A stretch of 64,000 nucleotides of DNA from Podocnemis expansa (lineage: Eukaryota; Chordata; Testudines; Podocnemididae), in assembly GCA_007922195.1 (NCBI GenBank), contig ML682008.1, forward strand, positions 11,124,851 to 11,188,850. Direction: 5' to 3'. A program made the position numbers and the translations under genes. This document shows, piece by piece, positions 1-10,664 of the stretch (positions within the stretch are counted from its first letter, which is position 1; the number at the start of each line of letters is the position of its first letter). The notes under the pieces were generated by a model. The model searched no databases. It had not been told where the DNA came from and was given only the letters and a program-made list of their open reading frames with translations.

Positions 1-615
1 CTGAAAGGAGCCACTCATGGAAAGAGGCTGCCTGCAGTGGCTCCTCTTGGGGGGTCCCCAGGGATGCAGAGTAAAGAAGCTACCCAAAGTGGGTCTTTGG
101 TGGCTGCACACCATGGAAAGAAGCCATTCCAGGCATCATCTTTCCGCACCATGCCTGGAACTTGTGCATAGGGGGGACCCTCCAGGCCCCAGCTGCCCAG
201 AGTGGCTTTCAGTGGCAGGAGCCACAATTTCTGTGGCATTGCAGAGGGTGCCACGTTCTGCTCTGAATGGACTCATGCCACCGTCGGCACACATGCTGGA
301 GGTTGCCTACCCCTGCATTATAAGAGTGCCAGACAATCAGGGAATCATTGAGGGCTATTGCTTATGCCTCTTTAGGGCATGAATTCCTGCAGTGCATAGC
401 CTCTCATTACCTCTTGGAGACAACCCTGTGTAGGACCCTGATGGCAATGAGGAAGCACTACTTGTCTTGAATTCTGCAGAGCTCGGTTATAAGACTAATT
501 GAAAGACCAATCCAAAATAAATCTGATGAGGTTCAAGAACAACAAGTTCAGAGCCCTGCACCTCCAATGTAAGAATCCCAGGTACCACTACAGACTGGGG
601 ACTGACTGGCTAGGC

Positions 616-814
616 CAGTGCTTCCCACTCACTGTGCCATGACACACAGATGTGCCTGAGCAGGTGTGCAGTGGAATTTTTTGAAAAACTTCTCAAAGTT
701 CGGGATTGATTCATGAATATTAATGAGTTCCTATGGAGACTAAATGGCAGTGTTCCTCAAAAAAATTAAAGGTATCAAGATGTGCCACAGCCAAGAAAAA
801 GCTGGGAAACACTG
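616..814. mobile_element. short non-autonomous hAT-type element, 7/8 TSD
   Basis: Inverted ends read CAGTGCTTCCCA at the left and TGGGAAACACTG at the right. Flanking 8-mers are GGCTAGGC (608-615) and GGCTAGGA (815-822), matching at 7 of 8. The interior resembles the reverse complement of the element at 43577-43765 (shared ATTCATGAATATT-like centre), so the two are one family in opposite orientation. Confidence 0.8.
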
Positions 815-841
815 GGCTAGGAAACAGTTATACAGAAAAGG

Positions 842-1424
842 ATGTGCGAGGTTACAGTGGACAAGAAGCTGGATATGAATCAGCAGTGTGCCCTTGTCAC
901 CAAGAAGGCTAATGGTATATTGAGCTGCATTAATAGGAGCATTGCCAGCAGACTAAGGGAAGTGATTATTCCCCTTTACTCAGCATCGAAATATTCTATC
1001 TAGTTTTAGAGGGCTGGACCACATGACTTACAAGGAAAGACTGCGGCAACTCTGCTTGTTTAGTCAACAAAGAAGAATGATGGGGGTTTCATAGTGGCCT
1101 TCAACTACATGAAGGGGGGTTCTGGGGAGGATGGAGCTAAGCTGTTCTCACTGTTGGCAGATGACAGAACAAGGAGTAATGCTCTTAAGTTGCAGAGGAG
1201 CAGGTTTAGGCTGGATATTACCAAAAACTTTTTCACTAAGAAGGTAGTGAAGCACTGGAATGGGTTACCCTTGGTAAGCAGTGGTATCTCCATCCTTACA
1301 GGTCTTTAAAGCCCGGCTTCACAAAGCCTTGGCTGGAATAATTTAGTTGAGGTTTGCCTTGCTTTCAGGAGAGGGTTGAACTAGATTATCCTATGAGATC
1401 CTTTTCAACCCTAATATTCTGTGA
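842..1424 (+). mobile_element. CR1 LINE 3' fragment (ORF2 C-terminus and 3' UTR)
   Basis: Translation is CR1 reverse-transcriptase C-terminus: [20 protein letters not shown] at the left and NYMKGGSGEDGAKLFSLLAD further on. An internal deletion near 985-990 removes the usual [11 protein letters not shown] block. It ends in the CR1-type 3' UTR (rich in CCTTTTCAACCC and TATTCTGTGATT) near 1424. Stops and indels show a decayed copy. Confidence 0.85.
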
Positions 1425-2340
1425 TTATACATGTCCAGGGGTACTTGCATAGATAGCCATTCTCGCTCCCTTCTGATACCTTCTAGTATTAGCAACATAT
1501 TACCAAAACATTTTTTCCTTCTTCAGTACAATCTAATGCTCATCTGACTTTCCCAATATACTTTCCCACAGTAGGCCTTGAAAGTTCTGTATGCAACAAT
1601 GATGGTGCTTTCTTCTGAATATGTTACATGCATACTGGTGTCTAAACCAAAATGGCTCATGGGGTTTGTGGCTACAGGCAAAAAACAAAACAAACAAAAC
1701 AAAACAAAAAAACAGGCTAGTCATACAGATTCCTGGATGGAGCAACAAGGTAGCCTGGTTTTAAATGCGACAACCAGCTGTTGCCACTTCAATTTCAAAG
1801 AGAATTTTACGTCAAACCATGACTCAAGGTAGTAAAAAGTAATGACAGAAAATAGCTTATTCAAAAGAGTGTGATTTATTTATCATGTGCCAAAGGAACA
1901 CTGCAAGCACAGAGGAATGGTTTAAAAATAACAAACCCCACACACAATGCCTTAGCTAACCGTAGCCTTTCCATGCCAGTTTTAAGTAAATTCAGCTTAA
2001 TCGAGACATTTTCCAAGTATCATGGCTGGATGAGACCTGCTACCCCCACACAGCTGCTGCCTCTGACCCCACCTCAAGGAAAGCATGTCACTTTAGCTCA
2101 CAGGCTGTGTTCAAGACTTCAGTGTACCTATGACTTGGACCATGCACTTGGTCCAAATTGGTTTGAGTTTCTCTCTGCATGGGAAGGGGTGTTGGGAATA
2201 GCCATTCAACATTGGATTCATGAGGCAACTAGACAAGAGCCAGTTCCGAGTTTCTAAAGAGCTGGGTTCCACATACCCAGCTACACAATAAAGTCTAACC
2301 TCAGAGATATGCACACAATATTAAAAAGAATAATACAGAT

Positions 2341-2524
2341 CGGGGGGGGGCAGCTTTATGGAACTCAAGAGCCACACAAGTTGATTAAACCTTCAAGAGC
2401 CGCACTGAGGCATATTGCTATATACTTTTACTTACTAAATTGATTTACTGACGTTCTTCTACGAGCCACACTTTTTCATTCAAGAGCCACATGCGGCTCC
2501 CGAGCCACAGTTTGGCCATGCCTG
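2341..2524. mobile_element. short hAT-type element, 7/8 TSD
   Basis: The right end CAGTTTGGCCATGCCTG is the inverse of the CAGGxxTGGCCAAACTG end seen at 6028. The left end has decayed into a G-run. Flanks are ATACAGAT (2333-2340) and ATATAGAT (2525-2532), matching at 7 of 8. The interior carries the same AGCCACATGCGGCTC motif as the elements at 6028 and 63352. Confidence 0.72.
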
Positions 2525-3726
2525 ATATAGATAATTCCCAGGTTCCTCCTAGTTGTTGCAGGGTTTTACTTTAAAATCTTTGGAAGACATCGACATACAT
2601 TTGTTTTTATTTTAATGGAAGGAAAAACAAGCCATGATATGCAACAATATTTAAGATGGGGTCCTGTATGGGTGCAATGGTTCACCCATGAAGATCTGAT
2701 TGCAAGACTGTGGAATTAATGTGTAATTGCTGATTAATTGCTCTGAGTTTTTTTCCTAAAAAAGAAAGGTTTTTTACATGTACTGGATTTCCAGAATTTG
2801 AAAGTTGTGGCCACAATAAAATTATGTTCTGGCAATCCGACTGTCTAAACTGCAGGACTGAAAAAACTGTGGGGAACTTTAGAAACATATAATTTATTGA
2901 TGCACTCACAAACATTATTTGCAATGTCTGTGATATTTCATTCTAATGATAGGGGATATAATCAGGCTTGGAAGAATGTGATTTTTATTGGTAAATGTCT
3001 GTAAATGGCAATTTTACCATATACACATAACATACAAAAAAAATTCTACTGATAATCAAAATTTACAGAAAGCCAGAAAACTACTGTTTGAAAACACAGT
3101 CTCACTTCAATGTATATAGAGCATGTAATGAACATTACATAAAGTACATACTTACAGGTCTATTAAAACAGCAGGTTCCAGTATTAGCGGACCTACAACT
3201 GCAGATAACTATGCAGCATTCATTGCAGTGTTGTGGTCACAGTTTCAGAACAGCATAAATACAATGTGTTTGTAGCGGATGCCCAACTGCATCTGTACCA
3301 TAAAGGCAGCCAGGTTTGTTTACTTCAATGAAGGGTTGCAAAAGAAAATCCTCAAAGGAATATTGCAATGAATATTCTAACCTCAAATTTAAAACAGTGA
3401 GAAAGACTGGAGAGGGAGACAAGACATTTTGTGCTGTAAAGTTTGTAAAAGATAAAAATCATTGGATAGGCAAATTATCTTGTTGAAAATTGAACACTAT
3501 ATTTCATTTAAAATTAAATGTATGCCAAGCAGAGATGCCCAGGCTTCAGTACAACCCAGTCTGGGAAGAATGAGATAAAACAAAAAGAAGGTGCGGGTCT
3601 TCCCCACGATCTGGTGTGCTTCTTTTACCTTGAGGTGATTTCAAATTACGCTGTCAGTGAATCAAACTTTTTACTGTGCTTCACAAGGACGCATAAGCAG
3701 TGCGCACTTACCCAGAATATCATTCC

Positions 3727-3744
3727 GGGGGGGGGGGGGGGGGG
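3727..3744 (+). repeat. G18 homopolymer
   Basis: Eighteen consecutive G residues within unremarkable intron sequence. A run like this can form G-quadruplex structures and is also a common site of length error in assemblies. Confidence 0.95.
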
Positions 3745-5212
3745 ATTTGCCTGATGCAATTAAGAATCTTTTGAGTGCCGAGAAAAATCTCATTGGTAAG
3801 TGATGAAACCCCAGAATTTGCTGAACACCCAACAATTAAATGCCAGTATGTTTCTGTAGTGTTCTACAGAACAACTAAACTTTATTAAGTCAACAAATAC
3901 AATTATATTAAATTCCCCTCCCTGCCCCCATGCAAAAGACTGCTATGGGAAAGTCTGCAGTCACTGGCTACCAGCAGAAAAATAGGGAGAAGGAAGCATG
4001 GACAGGAGACCAATCTATAGCATGGTAGCCCTGGAAGAAGGGTCAAATCCAGAGGAGATGCAAAAAAAGAACAACTGAGACAACAGGGCAAGAAGTCCAA
4101 GGAAACAGCAGCAAGGAGGGGGAATGCGTAGACCTTGGCTGTTGGTTATAGGGTCCCAGGCCTGGAACCCAGTGTAGAGGAGAGGGCCAAGAGCTCCTTA
4201 CCAGTCTTTGGGATCTGGTGCAGGACTATTGGAAATGCAATCAGGATAGCTGACAGCTGGATAGCAGGATAGTTGATCTGGCGAGACTGACACTCTGGAA
4301 AGGAGGACCACCCATGGGTACCCTGAAACATCCTCTCCTTAACAGAGCCCATTTGAATCAGGTCCAGTCTCCACTCCCAGCTCCCACCAGCCCTGCAGCT
4401 ACCACCTCTTCTTTCTCACCCTAGCTGAAACCCCTCACTCCCAGTTCCCAGCCTCCCCCTCTGACTCCTATGTATGACAGAGGGAGGCATATATTTTAGA
4501 CCTACATGAACCCCAACTGCCAAGTTTCCTCTCATAGCTGTTTTCTAATAACCAACATTTCCCTCCCATCAGGTTCCTCTGTGAATGCCCTCTCCCTATT
4601 TTCCCCCAGAGATACCAAATTAAACCCTCCCATTCCTCTCTCACTTACCTTTTACCCTGCTCCTTTCCTTCAGCTACCCTATCCTCTGGGAAGGCCACCC
4701 CTACATCGCCACCCCCATCTGTCCATCCGTCCCCCAAAAGATCCCCATTCTTTGGTTAGCCCAACATTTCCACATTTGGAAACAGTGACCCAGTGTTGTC
4801 AACCTTGCATTTTAGTTTTTACTGATATGAAGGGGTGAAGTTGATTTTTTTTTTTTAAACTGACATGGTAAACTTTTTACTGACATCACTAAAAACAACA
4901 TAAACACTACAATAACATCATTATATCTTAATGTCACTCTTTGGGACACACAGCAGGGAGAGATGGGGAAGACTGGAGAGAGTGGTAGGAACCCCACCAC
5001 AGGCAGGACTGGGGCCCAGGGACTCCAAGTACAGTGGCACTTTGGTTGCACCCCGAAGAGCACAGAGGAACCCACTAAACATTGCCCCTGCTAATGCTTA
5101 CTGCTCAGACACTGCTCCCTCCTGTAAATGGTAAAAGCTTCCCCCTACCCATGGACATTCAGACAGGTAGGAAAGGGTTAAAATTTAGTAAGTACACAGA
5201 CTTGCACATAGC

Positions 5213-5265
5213 AATGACTTGCAAAAAAAGGTAACACTTAAGCTTCACCTTTTTTGCAAGTCATT
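5213..5265. repeat. near-perfect inverted repeat / hairpin
   Basis: A 20-nt left arm (5213-5232) and a 19-nt right arm (5247-5265) are reverse complements except for one base in the A-run (7 versus 6 A). The 14-nt loop contains the palindromes CTTAAG and AAGCTT. Weaker complementarity extends outward (TTGCACA versus GTGCAC). No target duplication was confirmed, so it may be a decayed MITE or a simple cruciform. Confidence 0.8.
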
Positions 5266-6027
5266 TTTAAGTGCACACCCAGGTCAGGAATTTAAAAATA
5301 CTCCACCCCCCAGGCTAGCTCCCAGTGTGCATCAGCACTTAACTAACAGTGAGCACTGAATTTCCCTGCTTTTAACTCTGGGCTTGGAGTAAGATATTCT
5401 GGGCACAAGCCCTGCTGGTCCAACAGCGGCAAAACCTCTATCACAGGTGGTGCACTTTCCACCTACTGCTCATCTTTTGAATGTAGCCATTGATCACGCA
5501 ATCAAAACTGATTATTCCATGTGACCAAATTTGTGAGTTTCCAAGAGAAGCTGAGTGATTTTTAAAGACAGAGAGCAACAACGGTAGCCCATCAGGTTTG
5601 TGTGTGCATGCACTCATGCTGTCCCACCTTGCTCAAGGCAGGAAAATTAGTTCATGCGTACTGGGGCTCTCCTTTTTGAAAAAGAGGAGGTACTTACCCT
5701 AAAGAAGGCAACAAAACTAGGCCAGATAGCTGAGGATGATAGAAATCAGTGAGAACTGTACTAAGTTATATTCTCTGCACGTATTTTTGGGACAAAGCCA
5801 TGAGGAGTAGCGGTCCAATTACAAATGGGACAAAAATGCACCAATACACTGCATTGACGTAATGTTTAACTGTGATTTTTACAAGTTACTGTTGCTGTAA
5901 AGAATGACTAAAAAAGAAGTGGAATTCAAATCAATAGGCTCCAAAAGCCAACTCCTGTAATCTGCAATGAATGTTTTTGCATCAGGATTTCAAAATTAAC
6001 TAAAGGCAAGGCACCCATATCCTATAA

Positions 6028-7220
6028 CAGGAGTGGCCAAACTGTGTCTCACAAGCTGCATGCGGCTCTTGAAAAGAAAATTGCGGCTTGTGCGGAATTC
6101 CCTCCTGCAGGCCCCAGAAGAGCCTGAATTAAGGGGTTCCTTACCCCTTTCCAGCTTCTAAAGCAGGGCCCGTGCCCCCACACGCTGGGAGCCAGCAGCC
6201 GCTTGTCTTCCTTCTGGGCGTCCAGCCACCCACAGCACTGCACTGCCCCCCCCCCGGCAGCCTCTTCATGGAGCCTGCTGTGTGTGAGTGGTGCTGCAGG
6301 CAGTGCTCTGCAGCGCCATCCCTTGAGGTGGAGAGACTAAGTGGGGCCTCCACGCGCCCCCTCCCCCATGCTAGAGGGGAGAGCAGCAAGCTGGCCTGCT
6401 CCATCTCCAAGGGGCCCCGCTTGCAGGGCCATAACTATAAGGCCCCAGCTAAAAGATTTCACTGGCTGCCAGAAAACGCTGCCTAGCCCCAAAGGCACAT
6501 TTCCTCCCAGAGTCAGACTGTGGCGGGAGAAGTTCCTCTCCTGCCCAGCCCCCAGCACGCAAGGTCTGGTCAGGTGCATGCTGCGGGGGCAGAGGGGAGA
6601 GTCAGGCCCCCAGACATGCAGCCAGCACAGCTGTTCCAGCCTCTGCTGGACCCACATCAGGTAGAAAAAAGGTGGTAGTGCATGGGGGGCTGGGCACCAG
6701 CACTAGGTGGCTGGTTTGGGGGGGGCACCTTCCCAGCCCCAGATGGCAGGCTGGTCAGCAGGGGAGAGCACCAGGGAGGCACCCCCCCAACCCTGTGTTG
6801 CTGGCTGCCAGGCTTTGCTAGCAGTGGGGGGAGGGAGGGAGCCAGGGAAGAAACCCCCCCCACACACACACCCTGACCCCGATTTGCTGGCTGGCTGGCC
6901 AGGTTTGCTGGTCAGTGGGGGAGGCACCCCACCAACCCTGGCTGGATGGCTGGCCAGGCTTCTGCTGGTGGTGGTGGGGCTTCCACCCAGCCAGGCTGGC
7001 TGGTCAGTGGGTGAGAGAGGTATTCCTTTCCCCCCACCCCCGACCCTGTCTTGCTGGTTGGCCAGGCTTTGCTGGCCATGGGGGCAGGGGAGGCACATGC
7101 ACAGCTGGGCTGGCTGGTCAGCGGGCAAAAGAGGCACACCCCTCGTCCATGTTGCTGGCTCTCACATGCTCACTAATCAACTTGTGTGGCTCTTGAGTTC
7201 CCCAAGTTTGGCCACCCCTG
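6028..7220. mobile_element. 1.2-kb hAT-type element with GC-rich repetitive core
   Basis: Ends are CAGGAGTGGCCAAACTG and CAAGTTTGGCCACCCCTG, inverse copies of each other. Flanks are TCCTATAA (6020-6027) and CCCTATGA (7221-7228), matching at 6 of 8. The end-proximal sequences (GCTGCATGCGGCTCTTG and TTGTGTGGCTCTTGAG) are the family hallmark. The core is very GC-rich with an imperfect tandem repeat from about 6670 to 7140. Long open frames on both strands here are compositional and not supported as genes. Confidence 0.75.
6670..7140. repeat. imperfect GC-rich minisatellite inside the hAT-type element
   Basis: Variants of a module with GGCTGGTCAG, GAGGCACCCC, CCCTGTxTTGCTGG and CCAGGCTTTGCTGG recur about five times with period roughly 80-100 bp and much variation. 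Open frames in several phases of both strands come from this biased composition. Confidence 0.65.
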
Positions 7221-7366
7221 CCCTATGATATACCTAATGGACTCTATGGATCAGGATCACTTTTTGCTCGCTCTAAATTGTTCAGTCCATCTGTCAAGGC
7301 TCAGATGTCATGTCAAATATTTGCCCTTGAAGGGGAGAAGAATTCAAGTACAATTTTGACTTATAC

Positions 7367-7579
7367 ATGGCACATGACAGCATAATAGCACTTGAATACT
7401 GTAGAAGTAAAATACAGTCATTCTCTGTCATGTTCAGAATGCAATTACATGCACTTGCAGTGCTAATAACTTTAACATCTGTGGAAAGATTACTCAGTCT
7501 GTTCAGAAAAGTTCAAGACAAACACTGCATGGACCTCTCGGAGGACCGACTGATACAGCTCAGTGTTCCATACTACTAA
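7367..7579 (+). pseudogene. possible hAT transposase C-terminal remnant
   Basis: A 70-codon frame contains LHALAVLITLTSVERLLSLF followed by RKVQDKHCMDLSEDRL. The S(V)ER..S.F....D.HR..L.EDRL arrangement resembles the dimerisation region at the C-terminus of hAT transposases (usually ...SAERxFS...). No catalytic DDE region is visible upstream, only stops. It lies 147 bp beyond the right end of the non-autonomous hAT-type element. The resemblance is by motif only. Confidence 0.3.
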
Positions 7580-8553
7580 AAGGATGTAAGCTTAAATTTG
7601 GAAAGCTTTTGAAAACTGGAATCATCTGTTGGCTCTATTAAACGAATATACATTCCAGTTTCTCTAACAAAAGACTAGAGACATATTTATACCGATCAAA
7701 CTTCCAAATTCAAGAGAAATAGGCTGCTTTTGAATTAGAGGTTTTTCTCATTGCCTTGTGATTGAATAGTAAAAAAAAAAAAAAAAAGAGGGATAATGAT
7801 ATTTGATTTGTATATTTTGACATGTGATGTTGAGAACTTGTGCTCTGACAGTTTATAAATCTTCAACTTTTTGAATTTCAGTTTCTAAGGTCAGTATCCT
7901 TTGTGCCCACCAGACAAACTTCCCACAATAGTGAAAATTTATATCAATACAAATAACTGATATTTGGTGAAATTATTCAAAAAAGTCAAATTCTGCTGAT
8001 CCTAAATATCATAAACTGTACAAATAGTGGTAACAGTAAAAGATGTTAAGGGTTTTCGACATAAGCAATCACAGCTGTAGCTCAATGGATAAATGAAGTC
8101 AGGAGAAAATCCCTCAGGTCCTGAAGTGATAAAAAAATTCTTATTCAAACAAGAAATCATGCTGCTAGGTGGAAGGAAGTGTAAAACAATTGATAATGAT
8201 TAATTCAAACTCCATGAATATCCAAAGTTTCTGGAGCTTTACAAATGGCATCCAGAAGAACATCATCATGAAATTATCACCAGTTTAAACAAATAAGCTA
8301 CTGAATAAAGAAGCAAAATAAAAACTCCTCACAATTAATGGATTAGACTTTATCAACTTTATTTCTACAGAAACTGCTAATACTATCATTGACTCTAGTG
8401 TGGCACTGAATCCGTTGAGAAACCAGGCATACATCAATAGTCTGATTCCTGTCTTGGCCTCTGATAGGGTCACAACTAAAGTGTATAATCAAAAGTCTGT
8501 GTTTTTTTAATTTGGTTAAGTCACTTTGAAACAGGAGATTCTTTCCCCTAAAC

Positions 8554-8920
8554 CAGTGGTTCCCAATCTGTGGTCCCCGGAGCTTCTCCCTACCATGGCC
8601 AGAATCCAGCCACAGCCCCAAGGCTCCCTGCCAGGGTTGTCTTTCCCCTCCTGTGGCCAGATCCTGGCAGGGGGATGGAGCCACAGCGGCTCCCTGGCAG
8701 GGGCAAGGGCAGGGGACCATAGCTGCTGTGGCTCAACTCGCTAGCGGTGCAGACCATGGTGGCGGAAGAGTTGCTCGCCGGCTGTCCCAGTGGCACCGCC
8801 AGAGTGATGTGGGCCAGAGTCTGCCTGCACGGGCCAGATTACATAATTAGCTGGGGGGGCACAATTTTTTTTTTTTTCTTAAAAAGGGATCCCCAGCCTG
8901 AAAAAGGTTGGGAACCACTG
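8554..8920. mobile_element. non-autonomous hAT-type element with perfect 8-bp TSD
   Basis: The ends are CAGTGGTTCCCAATCTGTGG and the inverse AAAAAGGTTGGGAACCACTG. The direct flanks are identical, CCCTAAAC at 8546-8553 and 8921-8928, a textbook hAT 8-bp duplication. The interior is GC-rich with no transposase. The perfect duplication suggests a younger insertion than the other elements here. Confidence 0.9.
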
Positions 8921-10608
8921 CCCTAAACCCTTCTTACTGCACATCTCTGCAGTGGTCAAGACTGAGTATTTTTGTCACCCAGGCACTTTGCATTCTCATT
9001 TGTATATCAGTATAATACTTATTCACACGCTGTTACATACTAACAATTTTCCTAAAAATATAACTGGAAAAACAAGACTTAAAACAGCCTACAATGATTC
9101 TGCTAAATAATTTTGTGTAGTTAATTTCTGTATTACTTGTGTATTGCTGTAACGCCTTTATTGTTTTGAAACAATATACCTGTATTTGTTTAGTAGCAAC
9201 TTCACCTGCATAGTCCTTTATTGCAAGAATATCGTTCTTGGTGCACCAGTATCAACATTACTCAGAATAGTAATAGTTTATTAAAGGCTGTTGCTAGAGT
9301 TCTAAAACAAAATCAAAATCAAGGCAGGAAAAGACAGGAGCAAAGTGCAAACTTTTCAGTACTAAGTTCCCTTCTTTCCAAATCTGTAACTTCCCATTCC
9401 ACAAACTCCTTAAAAAGACAAAATTAAATTGAAAAGCCTTTCTTCTCTTACTCTCAAGAGTACATAAATGGAAAGTACTACTCAGTTGGTACTGATGGGT
9501 AAAAAGCACAACTGTATGCTTGATGTGTTTCGACACTAGAAAATAACTTCTTGATAGCTCCACTGAAAGTACGAGGGTAGATCTTACTAACTTAGTAGAA
9601 CAAACATTTTCTCGATGAATCAATATATCCAAGAGAGAAAAATCATGGAAAATATGTCTAATTTTAAATCAAAATCTTAAAAACAAGCCTGTGGGATTTT
9701 TTTAGCTGTGTAAAAACTAAGTTTTTATATTTTTATAGCTATACAATATATCACCTTATGCAAATCTGTAATTTGAAATATGTATTACACATTTTCTTTA
9801 GATCACACTTTTATTTCCAAAATAGAGGAAAGACTGTTGTTCCTGTGGTGAAATGATAGAGTTAAATCATGAAATATTCCATTTTAATTAAGATTACTGT
9901 ATCAAAGGCAAGACTTAATGCAAAACTGAAGTAAAGATCAAGGTTAATGCCTATTCCGACAAGAATTTACATAAATTATGCCTTCCTACTAAACTACGAA
10001 GATTACTTTGTCAATTTATACCGTGTGATCATAAAAATTAGAGATGGAAAGTATCTAAGCCATCTTCTGCTTCCCTCCAATGCAGAATTCTTTACAAATG
10101 TATGTTTTTGCGTGCTGTGTCTTGTGTCATTTTAAATGATTGAAGAAGTGGAGTCTTCCACCAAGCCTTAGGAGAGGCTACTAAACAGTTTAAGCTATTG
10201 AACTGTTCGAAGCTTAAGAGTATTAAAAACTAACTTTTTCCTTAATTTTTCATTTAATTACTTCTAAACTATTCCTTTCCTGATATTTACAGCCTTCAAA
10301 TACTTGCAGACAATTATACTGCATTTCTTGTAGCATTTTGCCAAAATCTGGGGATGGGGATGTGGGAGATCATCTCTCCATCTATCAACGAGCAAACAGA
10401 CTGCATTAAGTAATAATTATACACGTAGATTTCCTTTACTCTTTCTTCTGACTAGAGTCAGTCCCCTCTAGTCCCTAATTTTTATTCCTTCTGACCTCTA
10501 GGTTTTTTCAGTATTACTGCTTTCCAAGTATTTCTCACTAAAAGTTCTATTTCATGTTGTTTTACCCTACAGAAACTTGCTTGAATTTACCATCTTTGGC
10601 CTTCATTA

Positions 10609-10664
10609 CACACACACACCCACACACACACACCCCAAACACACACCCACCCACCCACACCCAA
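10609..10664 (+). repeat. CA-rich simple repeat
   Basis: Interrupted (CA)n with CCCA and CCAA variants. Confidence 0.85.

Noticed and set aside
17..382. 121-codon plus-strand frame at the window edge
   Set aside because: The segment has repeat-like GC-richer composition; no domain, and no match to ORC5 on the other strand.
6141..7228. Several overlapping open frames of 64-173 codons on both strands
   Set aside because: They lie in the GC-rich repetitive core of a hAT-type element. Frames are open in many phases at once, with P/G/W/C-rich low-complexity translations and no domain.
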